Assembly: GCA_949825025.1 (NCBI GenBank)
Contig: OX463784.1
Location: 19,524,761-19,588,760 of the forward strand
Origin: Siphlonurus alternatus
Taxonomy: Eukaryota; Arthropoda; Insecta; Ephemeroptera; Siphlonuridae
Length of the DNA: 64,000 bases
Reading direction: 5' to 3'
Part shown: positions 24,404-36,779 of the stretch, piece by piece
Numbering within the stretch: the stretch's first letter is position 1
Layout of the letters: every line of letters begins with the position of its first letter
Position numbers and translations under genes: made by a program
Notes under the pieces: model-generated
What the model saw: only the letters and a program-made list of their open reading frames with translations
The model's database searches: none
What the model was told of the DNA's origin: nothing

Positions 24404-24984
24404 CCTTATGGGGCTATTTAATCATGAAAGTTAGACAATAAGTTAAACTAGAATGTTCAATCAAAATACCTTAATGATTTTCGAATGAGTAACTCAAGAC
24501 GACCACTTGATAAAGATTGTTTCATCAAGTTCCCACGCTGTCGTATAATTAGACGGCTGATGAGATCACATTATGACCTCTCTTGAACGTCCCCTCGAAT
24601 CTCTTCATGCTCACATCGCCGGCTGTTGTATAGGACGGACAAAAATATCGCCCGCATCGTCGCTGCAAGTAAAAAATTACATCAATAGAAATGAGCAAAA
24701 AAATATTTTATATGATATAATATTAAGGAGGGTCTTAAAAATAGAGCTAAATCGAATGTGCAAAAGTTAAGAGAGGATCATAAAGTTTGTACTGTGTGGT
24801 GTTCTTTGTATTATAAATATTAAATAAGATTTGAATATTATAAGTATATCATAAATGGTTTCAGCCAACTTTTATAATTTCTTTATTAGGATAATTTTGC
24901 AGAATATGCATGATTGATAATTGATTGTTTTCCTCAATAGGAATTAAAAAATAAAATTTTGACTAAATTCTCAATGCTCAATTT
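24404..24984. other. Spacer before the satellite-bearing insertion
   Basis: 24480-24680 is unique and less AT-rich, with no domain in its short frame (24573-24770). The rest is AT-rich. Confidence 0.35.
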
Positions 24985-24999
24985 TAATGGACAACCTGC

Positions 25000-25030
<31 letters not shown>

Positions 25031-25051
25031 ATTGAGAGGGTATCAAATTAT
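24985..25051. mobile_element. Left part of a MITE interrupted by the satellite insertion
   Basis: Begins AATGGACAACCTGCATG, continues through an expanded poly-T (25003-25030) and GAGAGGGTATCAAATTAT, then breaks into satellite. In the intact relative at 22675 the same point reads GAGGGTACCAAATTATGCTA. The missing continuation, GCTACTCTGAATTTTTT, resumes at 44927, and the right terminus CATGCAGGTTGTCTATTG complements this left end. Joined lengths give about 314 bp, close to the 342-bp relative. Confidence 0.85.
25044..25051. repeat. 8-bp target-site duplication, left (CAAATTAT)
   Basis: Identical to 44919-44926. In the intact MITE relative CAAATTAT occurs once at this spot, so the duplication was made by the insertion of the intervening 19.9 kb or its smaller ancestor. 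Confidence 0.8.
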
Positions 25052-27599
25052 TTATATTGTCAAAGTCTGCTTGACAAGGAGATGCCCTAGACCTACTAAA
25101 AATTGAAATTCGGTGCACTTTTATTTGTAGCTATATATCAGATTATTACGTATTCCTTGGATCCTGCTGCGATTAATTTGGTGAAAATGGGTAGAAAGAT
25201 CTTGTTTCGATAAGCAGCAACTTCTTGACGCGCAAAAAGTCACTTTCGCCACCTTAAAAAAAGTGGAAAAGTGACCCTTCGTGAACATGTGGGGGGGTAT
25301 TGGTATTTTCAAAGTTTCGATCCTTAATACTTTCTTGTAGTTAAAAGGAGAGTAATGTTATATTTTTTTTTAATTTGTCATGGCAAAACGAATCGATTCC
25401 ATTCCAAACACTTTGATTTCGATTTATAACATCGACTTTTTAAAATTCCAAAAATGGGTTTTATCTAACGTAACCAAAATTGCCATCCCATTATCTCAGT
25501 TTAAGTTTAAGGGAGAGAGTTGAAAGTTATATTGTCAAAGTCTGCTTGACAAGGAGATGCCCTAGCCCTACTAAAAATTGAAATTCGGTGCACTTTCATT
25601 TGTAGCTATATATCAGAATATTACGTATTCCTTGGATCCTGCTGCGATTAATTTGGTGAAAATGGGTTGAAAGGTCTTGTTTCGATAAGGAGCAACTTTT
25701 TAACGCGCAAAAAGTCACTTTCGCCACCTTAAAAAAAGTGGAAAAGTGACCCTTCGTGAACATGTGTGGGGGTATTGGTATTTTTAAAGTTTCGTTCCTG
25801 AAAACTTTTTGTAGTTGCAAGGAGAGTAATGTTATATTTTTTTTTGAATTTGTCATGGCAAAACGAATCGATTCCATTCCTAACACTTTGTTTTCGATAT
25901 ATAACATCGACTTTTTAAAATTCCAAAAAAGGGGTTTTTCTAACGGAACAAAAATTGCCATCCCATTATCTCAGTTTAAGTTTAAGGGAGAGAGTTGAAA
26001 GTTATATTGTCAAAGTCTGCTTGACGAGGAGATGCTCTAGCCCCCCTAAAAATTTAAATTCGGTGCACTTTTATTTTAATCTATATTTCAGAATATTACG
26101 TATTCCTTGGATTCTGCTGCAATTAATTTGGTGAAAATGGGTTGAAAGGTCTTGTTTCGATAAGGAGCAACTTTTTAACGCGCAAAAAGTCACTTTCGCC
26201 ACCTTAAAAAAAGTGGAAAAGTGACCCTTCGTGAACATGTGGGGGGGTATTGGTATTTTCATGGTTTCGTTCTTTAAAACTTTCTTGTAGTTGCTAGGAG
26301 AGTAATGTTATATTTTTTTTTGAATTTGTCATGGCAAAACGAATCGATTCCATTCCTAACACTTTGTTTTCGATATATAACATTGACTTTTTAAAATTCC
26401 AAAAAAGGGGTTTTTCTAACGTAACTGAAATTGCCATCCCATTATCTCAGTATAGGTTTAAGGGAGAGAGTTGAAAGTTATATTGTCAAAGTCTGCTTGA
26501 CAAGGAGATGCCCTAGCCCTACTAAAAATTGAAATTCGGTGCACTTTTATTTGTAGCTATATATCAGAATATTACGTATTCCTTGGATCCTGCTGCGATT
26601 AATTTGGTGAAAATGGGTTGAAAGGTCTTGTTTCGATAAGGAGCAACTTTTTAAGGCGCAAAAAGTCACTTTCGCCAACATAAGAAAAGTGGAAAAGTGA
26701 CCCTCCGTGAACATGTGGGGGGGTATTGGTATTTTCAAAGTTTCGTTCCTTAAAACTTTCTTGTAGTTAAAAGAAGAGTAATGTTATATTTTTTTTTCAT
26801 TTGTCATGGCAAAACGAATCGATTCCATTCCAAATACTTTGATTTCGATTTATAACATCGACTTTTTAAAATTCCAAAAATGGGTTTTTTCTAACGTAAC
26901 CAAAATTGCCATCCCATTATCTCAGTTTAAGTTTAAGGGAGAGAGTTGAAAGTTATATTGTCAAAGTCTGCTTGACAAGGAGATGCCCTAGCCCTACTAA
27001 AAATTGAAATTCGGTGCACTTTTATTTGTAGCTATATATCAGAATATTACGTATTCCTTGGATCCTGCTGCGATTAATTTGGTGAAAATGGGTTGAAAGG
27101 TCTTGTTTCGATAAGGAGCAACTTTTTAACGCGCAAAAAGTCACTTTCGCCACCTTAAAAAAAGTGGAAAAGTGACCCTTCGTGAACATGTGGGGGGGTA
27201 TTGGTATTTTCAAAGTTTCGTTCCTGAATACTTTCTTGTAGTTGCAAGGAGAGTAATGTTATATTTTTTTTTTTGAATTTGTCATGGCAAAACGAATCGA
27301 TTCCATTCCTAACACTTTGTTTTCGATATATTACATCGACTTTTTAAAATTCCAAAAAAGGGTTTTTTCTAACGTAACCAAAATTGCCATCCCATTATCT
27401 CAGTTTAGGTTTAAGGGAGAGAGTTGAAAGTTATATTGTCAAAGTCTGCTTGACGAGGAGATGCTCTAGCCCCCCTAAAAATTTATATTCGGTGCACTTT
27501 TATTTTAATCTATATTTCAGAATATTACGTATTCCTTCGATTCTGCTGCAATTAATTTGGTGAAAATGGGTTGAAAGGTCTTGTTTCGATAAGGAGCAA

Positions 27600-29894
27600 C
27601 TTTTTAACGCGCAAAAAGTCACTTTCGCCATCTTAAAAAAAGTGGAAAAGTGACCCTTCGTGAACATGTGGGGGGGTATTGGTATTTTTAATGTTTCGTT
27701 CCTGAAAACTTTTTGTAGTTGCAAGGAGAGTAATGTTATATTTTTTTTTGAATTTGTCATGGCAAAACGAATCGATTCCATTCCTAACACTTTGTTTTCG
27801 ATATATAACATCGACTTTTTAAAATTCCAAAAAAGGGGTTTTTCTAACGTAACCAAAATTGCCATCCCATTATCTCAGTTTAGGTTTAAGGGAGAGAGTT
27901 GAAAGTTATATTGTCAAAGTCTGCTTGACGAGGAGATGCTCTAGCCCCCCTAAAAATTTAAATTCGGTGCACATTTATTTTAATCTATATTTCAGAATAT
28001 TACGTATTCCTTGGATTCTGCTGCAATTAATTTGGTGAAAATGGGTTGAAAGGTCTTGTTTCGATAAGGAGCAACTTTTTAACGCTCAAAAAGTCACTTT
28101 CGCCACCTTAAAAAAAAGTGGAAAAGTGACCCTTCGTGAACATGTGGGGGGGTATTGGTATTTTCAATGTTTCGTTCTTTAAAACTTTCTTGTAGTTGCA
28201 AGGAGAGTAATGTTATATTTTTTTTTGAATTTGTCATGGCAAAACGAATCGATTCCATTCCTAACACTTTGTTTTCGATATATAACATTGACTTTTTAAA
28301 ATTCCAAAAAAGGGGTTTTTCTAACGTAACCAAAATTGCCATCCCATTATCTCAGTATAGGTTTAAGGGAGAGAGTTGAAAGTTATATTGTCAAAGTCTG
28401 CTTGACAAGGAGATGCCCTAGCCCTACTAAAAATTGAAATTCGGTGCACTTTTATTTGTAGCTATTTATCAGATTATTACGTATTCCTTGGATCCTGCTG
28501 CGATTAATTTGGTGAAAATGGGTAGAAAGATCTTGTTTCGATAAGGAGCAACTTCTTGACGCGCAAAAAGTCACTTTCGCCACCTTAAAAAAAGTGGAAA
28601 AGTGACCCTCCGTGAACATGTGGGGGGGTATTGGTATTTTCAAAGTTTCGTTCCTTAAAACTTTCTTGTAGTTAAAAGGAGAGTATTGTTATATTTTTTT
28701 TTTAATTTTTCATGGCAAAACGAATCGATTCCATTCCAAACACTTTGATTTCGATTTATAACATCGACTTTTTAAAATTCTAAAAATGGGGTTTTTCTAA
28801 CGTAACCAAAATTGCCATCCCATTATCTCAGTTTAAGTTTAAGGGAGAGAGTTGAAAATTATATTGTCAAAGTCTGCTTGACAAGGAGATGCCCTAGCCC
28901 TACTAAAAATTGAAATTCGGTGCACTTTTATTTGTAGCTATATATCAGAATATTACGTATTCCTTGGATCCTGCTGCGATTAATTTGGTGAAAATGGATT
29001 GAAAGGTCTTGTTTCGATAAGTAGCAACTTTTTAACGCGCAAAAAGTCACTTTCGCCATCTTAAAAAAAGTGGAAAAGTGACCCTTCGTGAACATGTGTG
29101 GGGGTATTGGTATTTTTAAAGTTTCGTTCCTGAAAACTTTTCGATATATAACATCGACTTTTTAAAATTCCAAAAAAGGGGTTTTTCTAACGGAACCAAA
29201 ATTGCCATCCCATTATCTCAGTTTAAGTTTAAGGGAGAGAGTTGAAAGTTATATTGTCAAAGTCTGCTTGACGAGGAGATGATCTAGCCCCCCTAAAAAT
29301 TTAAATTCGGTCCACTTTTATTTTAATCTATATTTCAGAATATTACGTATTCCTTGGATTCTGCTGCAATTAATTTGGTGAAAATGGGTTGAAAGGTCTT
29401 GTTTCGATAAGGAGCAACTTTTTAACGCGCAAAAAGTCACTTTCGCCACCTTAAAAAAAGTGGAAAAGTGACCCTTCGTGAACATGTGGGGGGGTATTGG
29501 TATTTTCAAAGTTTCGTTCCTGAATACTTTCTTGTAGTTGCAAGGAGAGTAATGTTATATTTTTTTTTTTAATTTGTCATGGCAAAACGAATCGATTCCA
29601 TTCCTAACACTTAGTTTTCGGTATATAACATTGACTTTTTAAAATTCCGAAAAAGGGGTTTTTCTAACGTAACCAAAATTGACATCTTATTATCTCAGTA
29701 TAAGTTTAAGGGAGAGAGTTGAAAGTTATATTGTCAAAGTCTGCTTGACAAGGAGATGCCCTAGCCCTACTAAAAATTGAAATTCGGTGCACTTTTATTT
29801 GTAGCTATTTATCAGATTATTACGTATTCCTTGGATCCTGCTGCGATTAATTTGGTAAAAATGGGTTGAAAGGTCTTGTTTCGATAAGTAGCAA
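27600..29894. repeat. Higher-order repeat unit 1, 2295 bp
   Basis: About five monomers, one carrying the deletion near 29138, are repeated almost perfectly 2295 bp downstream. Divergence resumes outside these approximate limits. Confidence 0.85.
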
Positions 29895-32189
29895 CTTTTT
29901 AACGCGCAAAAAGTCACTTTCGCCATCTTAAAAAAAGTGGAAAAGTGACCCTTCGTGAACATGTGGGGGGGTATTGGTATTTTTAATGTTTCGTTCCTGA
30001 AAACTTTTTGTAGTTGCAAGGAGAGTAATGTTATATTTTTTTTTGAATTTGTCATGGCAAAACGAATCGATTCCATTCCTAACACTTTGTTTTCGATATA
30101 TAACATCGACTTTTTAAAATTCCAAAAAAGGGGTTTTTCTAACGTAACCAAAATTGCCATCCCATTATCTCAGTTTAGGTTTAAGGGAGAGAGTTGAAAG
30201 TTATATTGTCAAAGTCTGCTTGACGAGGAGATGCTCTAGCCCCCCTAAAAATTTAAATTCGGTGCACATTTATTTTAATCTATATTTCAGAATATTACGT
30301 ATTCCTTGGATTCTGCTGCAATTAATTTGGTGAAAATGGGTTGAAAGGTCTTGTTTCGATAAGGAGCAACTTTTTAACGCTCAAAAAGTCACTTTCGCCA
30401 CCTTAAAAAAAAGTGGAAAAGTGACCCTTCGTGAACATGTGGGGGGGTATTGGTATTTTCAATGTTTCGTTCTTTAAAACTTTCTTGTAGTTGCAAGGAG
30501 AGTAATGTTATATTTTTTTTTGAATTTGTCATGGCAAAACGAATCGATTCCATTCCTAACACTTTGTTTTCGATATATAACATTGACTTTTTAAAATTCC
30601 AAAAAAGGGGTTTTTCTAACGTAACCAAAATTGCCATCCCATTATCTCAGTATAGGTTTAAGGGAGAGAGTTGAAAGTTATATTGTCAAAGTCTGCTTGA
30701 CAAGGAGATGCCCTAGCCCTACTAAAAATTGAAATTCGGTGCACTTTTATTTGTAGCTATTTATCAGATTATTACGTATTCCTTGGATCCTGCTGCGATT
30801 AATTTGGTGAAAATGGGTAGAAAGATCTTGTTTCGATAAGGAGCAACTTCTTGACGCGCAAAAAGTCACTTTCGCCACCTTAAAAAAAGTGGAAAAGTGA
30901 CCCTCCGTGAACATGTGGGGGGGTATTGGTATTTTCAAAGTTTCGTTCCTTAAAACTTTCTTGTAGTTAAAAGGAGAGTATTGTTATATTTTTTTTTTAA
31001 TTTTTCATGGCAAAACGAATCGATTCCATTCCAAACACTTTGATTTCGATTTATAACATCGACTTTTTAAAATTCTAAAAATGGGGTTTTTCTAACGTAA
31101 CCAAAATTGCCATCCCATTATCTCAGTTTAAGTTTAAGGGAGAGAGTTGAAAATTATATTGTCAAAGTCTGCTTGACAAGGAGATGCCCTAGCCCTACTA
31201 AAAATTGAAATTCGGTGCACTTTTATTTGTAGCTATATATCAGAATATTACGTATTCCTTGGATCCTGCTGCGATTAATTTGGTGAAAATGGATTGAAAG
31301 GTCTTGTTTCGATAAGTAGCAACTTTTTAACGCGCAAAAAGTCACTTTCGCCATCTTAAAAAAAGTGGAAAAGTGACCCTTCGTGAACATGTGTGGGGGT
31401 ATTGGTATTTTTAAAGTTTCGTTCCTGAAAACTTTTCGATATATAACATCGACTTTTTAAAATTCCAAAAAAGGGGTTTTTCTAACGGAACCAAAATTGC
31501 CATCCCATTATCTCAGTTTAAGTTTAAGGGAGAGAGTTGAAAGTTATATTGTCAAAGTCTGCTTGACGAGGAGATGATCTAGCCCCCCTAAAAATTTAAA
31601 TTCGGTCCACTTTTATTTTAATCTATATTTCAGAATATTACGTATTCCTTGGATTCTGCTGCAATTAATTTGGTGAAAATGGGTTGAAAGGTCTTGTTTC
31701 GATAAGGAGCAACTTTTTAACGCGCAAAAAGTCACTTTCGCCACCTTAAAAAAAGTGGAAAAGTGACCCTTCGTGAACATGTGGGGGGGTATTGGTATTT
31801 TCAAAGTTTCGTTCCTGAATACTTTCTTGTAGTTGCAAGGAGAGTAATGTTATATTTTTTTTTTTAATTTGTCATGGCAAAACGAATCGATTCCATTCCT
31901 AACACTTAGTTTTCGGTATATAACATTGACTTTTTAAAATTCCGAAAAAGGGGTTTTTCTAACGTAACCAAAATTGACATCTTATTATCTCAGTATAAGT
32001 TTAAGGGAGAGAGTTGAAAGTTATATTGTCAAAGTCTGCTTGACAAGGAGATGCCCTAGCCCTACTAAAAATTGAAATTCGGTGCACTTTTATTTGTAGC
32101 TATTTATCAGATTATTACGTATTCCTTGGATCCTGCTGCGATTAATTTGGTAAAAATGGGTTGAAAGGTCTTGTTTCGATAAGTAGCAA
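29895..32189. repeat. Higher-order repeat unit 2, 2295 bp
   Basis: Second copy of the block at 27600-29894. It has the same monomer order and the same deletion, here near 31433. By 32229 the copies differ (aaaaatagtgg versus aaaaaaagtgg). Limits are approximate. Confidence 0.85.
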
Positions 32190-34873
32190 CTTTTTAACGC
32201 GCAAAAAGTCACTTTCGCCATCTTAAAAATAGTGGAAAAGTGACCCTTCGTGAACATGTGGGGGGGTATTGGTATTTTTAAAGTTTCGTTCCTGAAAACT
32301 TTTTGTAGTTGCAAGGAGAGTAATGTTATATTTTTTTTTGAATTTTTCATGGCAAAACGAATCGATTCCATTCCTAACACTTTGTTTTCGATATATAACA
32401 TCGACTTTTTAAAATTCCAAAAAAGGGGTTTTTCTAACGGAACAAAAATTGCCATCCCATTATCTCAGTTTAAGTTTAAGGGAGAGAGTTGAAAGTTATA
32501 TTGTCAAAGTCTGCTTGACGAGGAGATGCTCTAGCCCCCCTAAAAATTTAAATTCGGTGCACTTTTATTTTAATCTATATTTCAGAATATTACGTATTCC
32601 TTGGATTCTGCTGCAATTAATTTGGTGAAAATGGGTTGAAAGGTCTTGTTTCGATAAGGAGCAACTTTTTAACGCGCAAAAAGTCACTTTCGCCATCTTA
32701 AAAATAGTGGAAAAGTTACCCTTCGTGAACATGTGGGGGGGTATTGGTATTTTTAAAGTTTCGTTCCTGAAAACTTTTTGTAGTTGCAAGGAGAGTAATG
32801 TTATATATTTTTTTTAATTTGTCATGGCAAAACTAATCGATTCCATTCCTAACACTTTGTTTTCGATATATAACATCGACTTTTTAAAATTCCAAAAAAG
32901 GGGTTTTTCTAACGGAACAAAAATTGCCATCCCATTATCTCAGTTTAAGTTTAAGGGAGAGAGTTGAAAGTTATATTGTCAAAGTCTGCTTGACGAGGAG
33001 ATGCTCTAGCCCCCCTAAAAATTTAAATTCGGTGCACTTTTATTTGTAGCTATGTATCAAAATATTACGTATTCCTTGGATCCTGCTGCGATTAATTTGG
33101 TGAAAATGGGTTGAAAGGTCTTGTTTCGATAAGGAGCAACTTTTTAACGCGCAAAAAGTCACTTTCGCCACCTTAAAAAAAGTGGAAAAGTGACCCTTCG
33201 TGAACATGTGGGGGGGTATTGGTATTTTCAAAGTTTCGTTCCTGAATACTTTCTTGTAGTTGCAAGGAGAGTAATGTTATATTTTTTTTTGAATTTGTCA
33301 TGGCAAAACGAATCGATTCCATTCCAAACACTTTGATTTCGATTTATAACATCGACTTTTTAAAATTTAAAAAATGGGGTTTTTCTAACGTAACCAAAAT
33401 TGCCATCCCATTATCTCAGTTTAAGTTTAAGGGAGAGAGTTGAAAATTATATTGTCAAAGTCTGCTTGACAAGGAGATGCCCTAGCCCTACTAAAAATTG
33501 AAATTCGGTGCACTTTTATTTGTAGCTATATATCAGAATATTAGGTATTCCTTGGATCCTGCTGCGATTAATTTGGTGAAAATGGATTGAAAGGTCTTGT
33601 TTCGATAAGTAGCAACTTTTTAACGCGCAAAAAGTCACTTTCGCCATATTAAAAAAAGTGGAAAAGTGACCCTTCGTGAACATGTGGGGGGGTATTGGTA
33701 TTTTTAAAGTTTCGTTCCTGAAAACTTTTTGTAGTTGCAAGGAGAGTAATGTTATATTTTTTTTTGAATTTGTCATGGCAAAACGAATCGATTCCATTCC
33801 TAACACTTTGTCTTCGATATATAACATCGACTTTTTAAAATTCCAAAAAAGGGGTTTTTCTAACGTAACCAAAATTGCCATCCCATTATCTCAGTTTAGG
33901 TTTAAGGGAGAGAGTTGAAAGTTATATTGTCAAAGTCTGCTTGACGAGGAGATGCTCTAGCCCCCCTAAAAATTTAAATTCGGTGCACATTTATTTTAAT
34001 CTATATTTCAGAATATTACGTATTCCTTGGATTCTGCTGCAATTAATTTGGTGAAAATGGGTTGAAAGGTCTTGTTTCGATAAGGAGCAACTTTTTAACG
34101 CGCAAAAAGTCACTTTCGCCATCTTAAAAAAAGTGGAAAAGTGACCCTTCGTGAACATGTGGGGGGGTATTGGTATTTTTAAAGTTTCGTTCCTGAAAAC
34201 TTTTTGTAGTTGCAAGGAGAGTAATGTTATATTTTTTTTTGAATTTGTCATGGCAAAACGAATCGATTCCATTCCTAACACTTTGTTTTCGATATATAAC
34301 ATCGACTTTTTAAAATTCCAAAAAAGGGGTTTTTCTAACGGAACCAAAATTGCCATCCCATTATCTCAGTTTAAGTTTAAGGGAGAGAGTTGAAAGTTAT
34401 ATTGTCAAAGTCTGCTTGACGAGGAGATGCTCTAGCCCCCCTAAAAATTTAAATTCGGTGCACTTTTATTTTAATCTATATTTCAGAATATTACGTATTC
34501 CTTGGATTCTGCTGCAATTAATTTGGTGAAAATGGGTTGAAAGGTCTTGTTTCGATAAGGAGCAACTTTTTAACGCGCAAAAAGTCACTTTCGCCACCTT
34601 AAAAAAAGTGGAAAAGTGACCCTTCGTGAACATGTGGGGGGGTATTGGTATTTTCAAAGTTTCGTTCCTGAATACTTTCTTGTAGTTAAAAGAAGAGTAA
34701 TGTTATATTTTTTTTTGAATTTGTCATGGCAAAACGAATCGATTCCATTCCTAACACTTAGTTTTCGATATATAACATTGACTTTTTAAAATTCCGAAAA
34801 AGGGGTTTTTCTAACGTAACCAAAATTGACATCTTATTATCTCAGTATAGGTTTAAGGGAGAGAGTTGAAAGT

Positions 34874-35826
34874 TATATTGTCAAAGTCTGCTTGACAAGG
34901 AGATGCCTTAGCCCTACTAAAAATTGAAATTCGGTGCACTTTTATTTGTAGCTATTTATCAGATTATTACATATTCCTTGGATCCTGCTGCGATTAATTT
35001 GGTGAAAATGGGTAGAAAGATCTTGTTTCGATAAGGAGCAACTTCTTGACGCGCAAAAAGTCACTTTCGCCACCTTAAAGAAAGTGGAAAAGTGACCCTC
35101 CGTGAACATGTGGGGGGGTATTGGTATTTTCAAAGTTTCGTTCCTTAAAACTTTCTTGTAGTTAAAAGGAGAGTATTGTTATATTTTTTTTTTAATTTTT
35201 CATGGCAAAACGAATCGATTCCATTCCAAACACTTTGATTTCGATTTATAACATCGACTTTTTAAAATTCCAAAAATGGGGTTTTTCTAACGTAACCAAA
35301 ATTGCCATCCCATTATCTCAGTTTAAGTTTAAGGGAGAGAGTTGAAAATTATATTGTCAAAGTCTGCTTGACAAGGAGATGCCCTAGCCCCCCTAAAAAT
35401 TTAAATTCGGTGCACATTTATTTTAATCTATATTTCAGAATATTACGTATTCCTTGGATTCTGCTGCAATTAATTTGGTGAAAATGGGTTGAAAGGTCTT
35501 GTTTCGATAAGGAGCAACTTTTTAACGCTCAAAAAGTCACTTTCGCCACCTTAAAAAGAAGTGGAAAAGTGACCCTTCGTGAACATGTGGGGGGGTATTG
35601 GTATTTTCAAAGTTTCGTTGTTTAAAACTTTCTTGTAGTTGCAAGGAGAGTAATGTTATATTTTTTTTTGAATTTGTCATGGCAAAACGAATCGATTCCA
35701 TTCCTAACACTTTGTTTTCGATATATAACATTGACTTTTTAAAATTCCAAAAAAGGGGTTTTTCTAACGTAACCGAAATTGCCATCCCATTATCTCAGTA
35801 TAGGTTTAAGGGAGAGAGTTGAAAGT
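34874..35826. repeat. Dimeric higher-order repeat unit 1, 953 bp
   Basis: A pair of monomers (class A then an A/B chimera) duplicated in the next 953 bp with only a handful of differences, such as gatgcctta versus gatgcccta and cgttgttt versus cgttcttt. Confidence 0.8.
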
Positions 35827-36779
35827 TATATTGTCAAAGTCTGCTTGACAAGGAGATGCCCTAGCCCTACTAAAAATTGAAATTCGGTGCACTTTTATTT
35901 GTAGCTATTTATCAGATTATTACATATTCCTTGGATCCTGCTGCGATTAATTTGGTGAAAATGGGTAGAAAGATCTTGTTTCGATAAGGAGCAACTTCTT
36001 GACGCGCAAAAAGTCACTTTCGCCACCTTAAAGAAAGTGGAAAAGTGACCCTCCGTGAACATGTGGGGGGGTATTGGTATTTTCAAAGTTTCGTTCCTTA
36101 AAACTTTCTTGTAGTTAAAAGGAGAGTATTGTTATATTTTTTTTTTAATTTTTCATGGCAAAACGAATCGATTCCATTCCAAACACTTTGATTTCGATTT
36201 ATAACATCGACTTTTTAAAATTCCAAAAATGGGGTTTTTCTAACGTAACCAAAATTGCCATCCCATTATCTCAGTTTAAGTTTAAGGGAGAGAGTTGAAA
36301 ATTATATTGTCAAAGTCTGCTTGACAAGGAGATGCCCTAGCCCCCCTAAAAATTTAAATTCGGTGCACATTTATTTTAATCTATATTTCAGAATATTACG
36401 TATTCCTTGGATTCTGCTGCAATTAATTTGGTGAAAATGGGTTGAAAGGTCTTGTTTCGATAAGGAGCAACTTTTTAACGCTCAAAAAGTCACTTTCGCC
36501 ACCTTAAAAAGAAGTGGAAAAGTGACCCTTCGTGAACATGTGGGGGGGTATTGGTATTTTCAAAGTTTCGTTCTTTAAAACTTTCTTGTAGTTGCAAGGA
36601 GAGTAATGTTATATTTTTTTTTGAATTTGTCATGGCAAAACGAATCGATTCCATTCCTAACACTTAGTTTTCGATATATAACATTGACTTTTTAAAATTC
36701 CAAAAAAGGGGTTTTTCTAACGTAACCAAAATTGCCATCCCATTATCTCAGTATAGGTTTAAGGGAGAGAGTTGAAAGT
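35827..36779. repeat. Dimeric higher-order repeat unit 2, 953 bp
   Basis: Second copy of the dimer at 34874-35826, including the same A/B junction, at about 36340. Confidence 0.8.
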
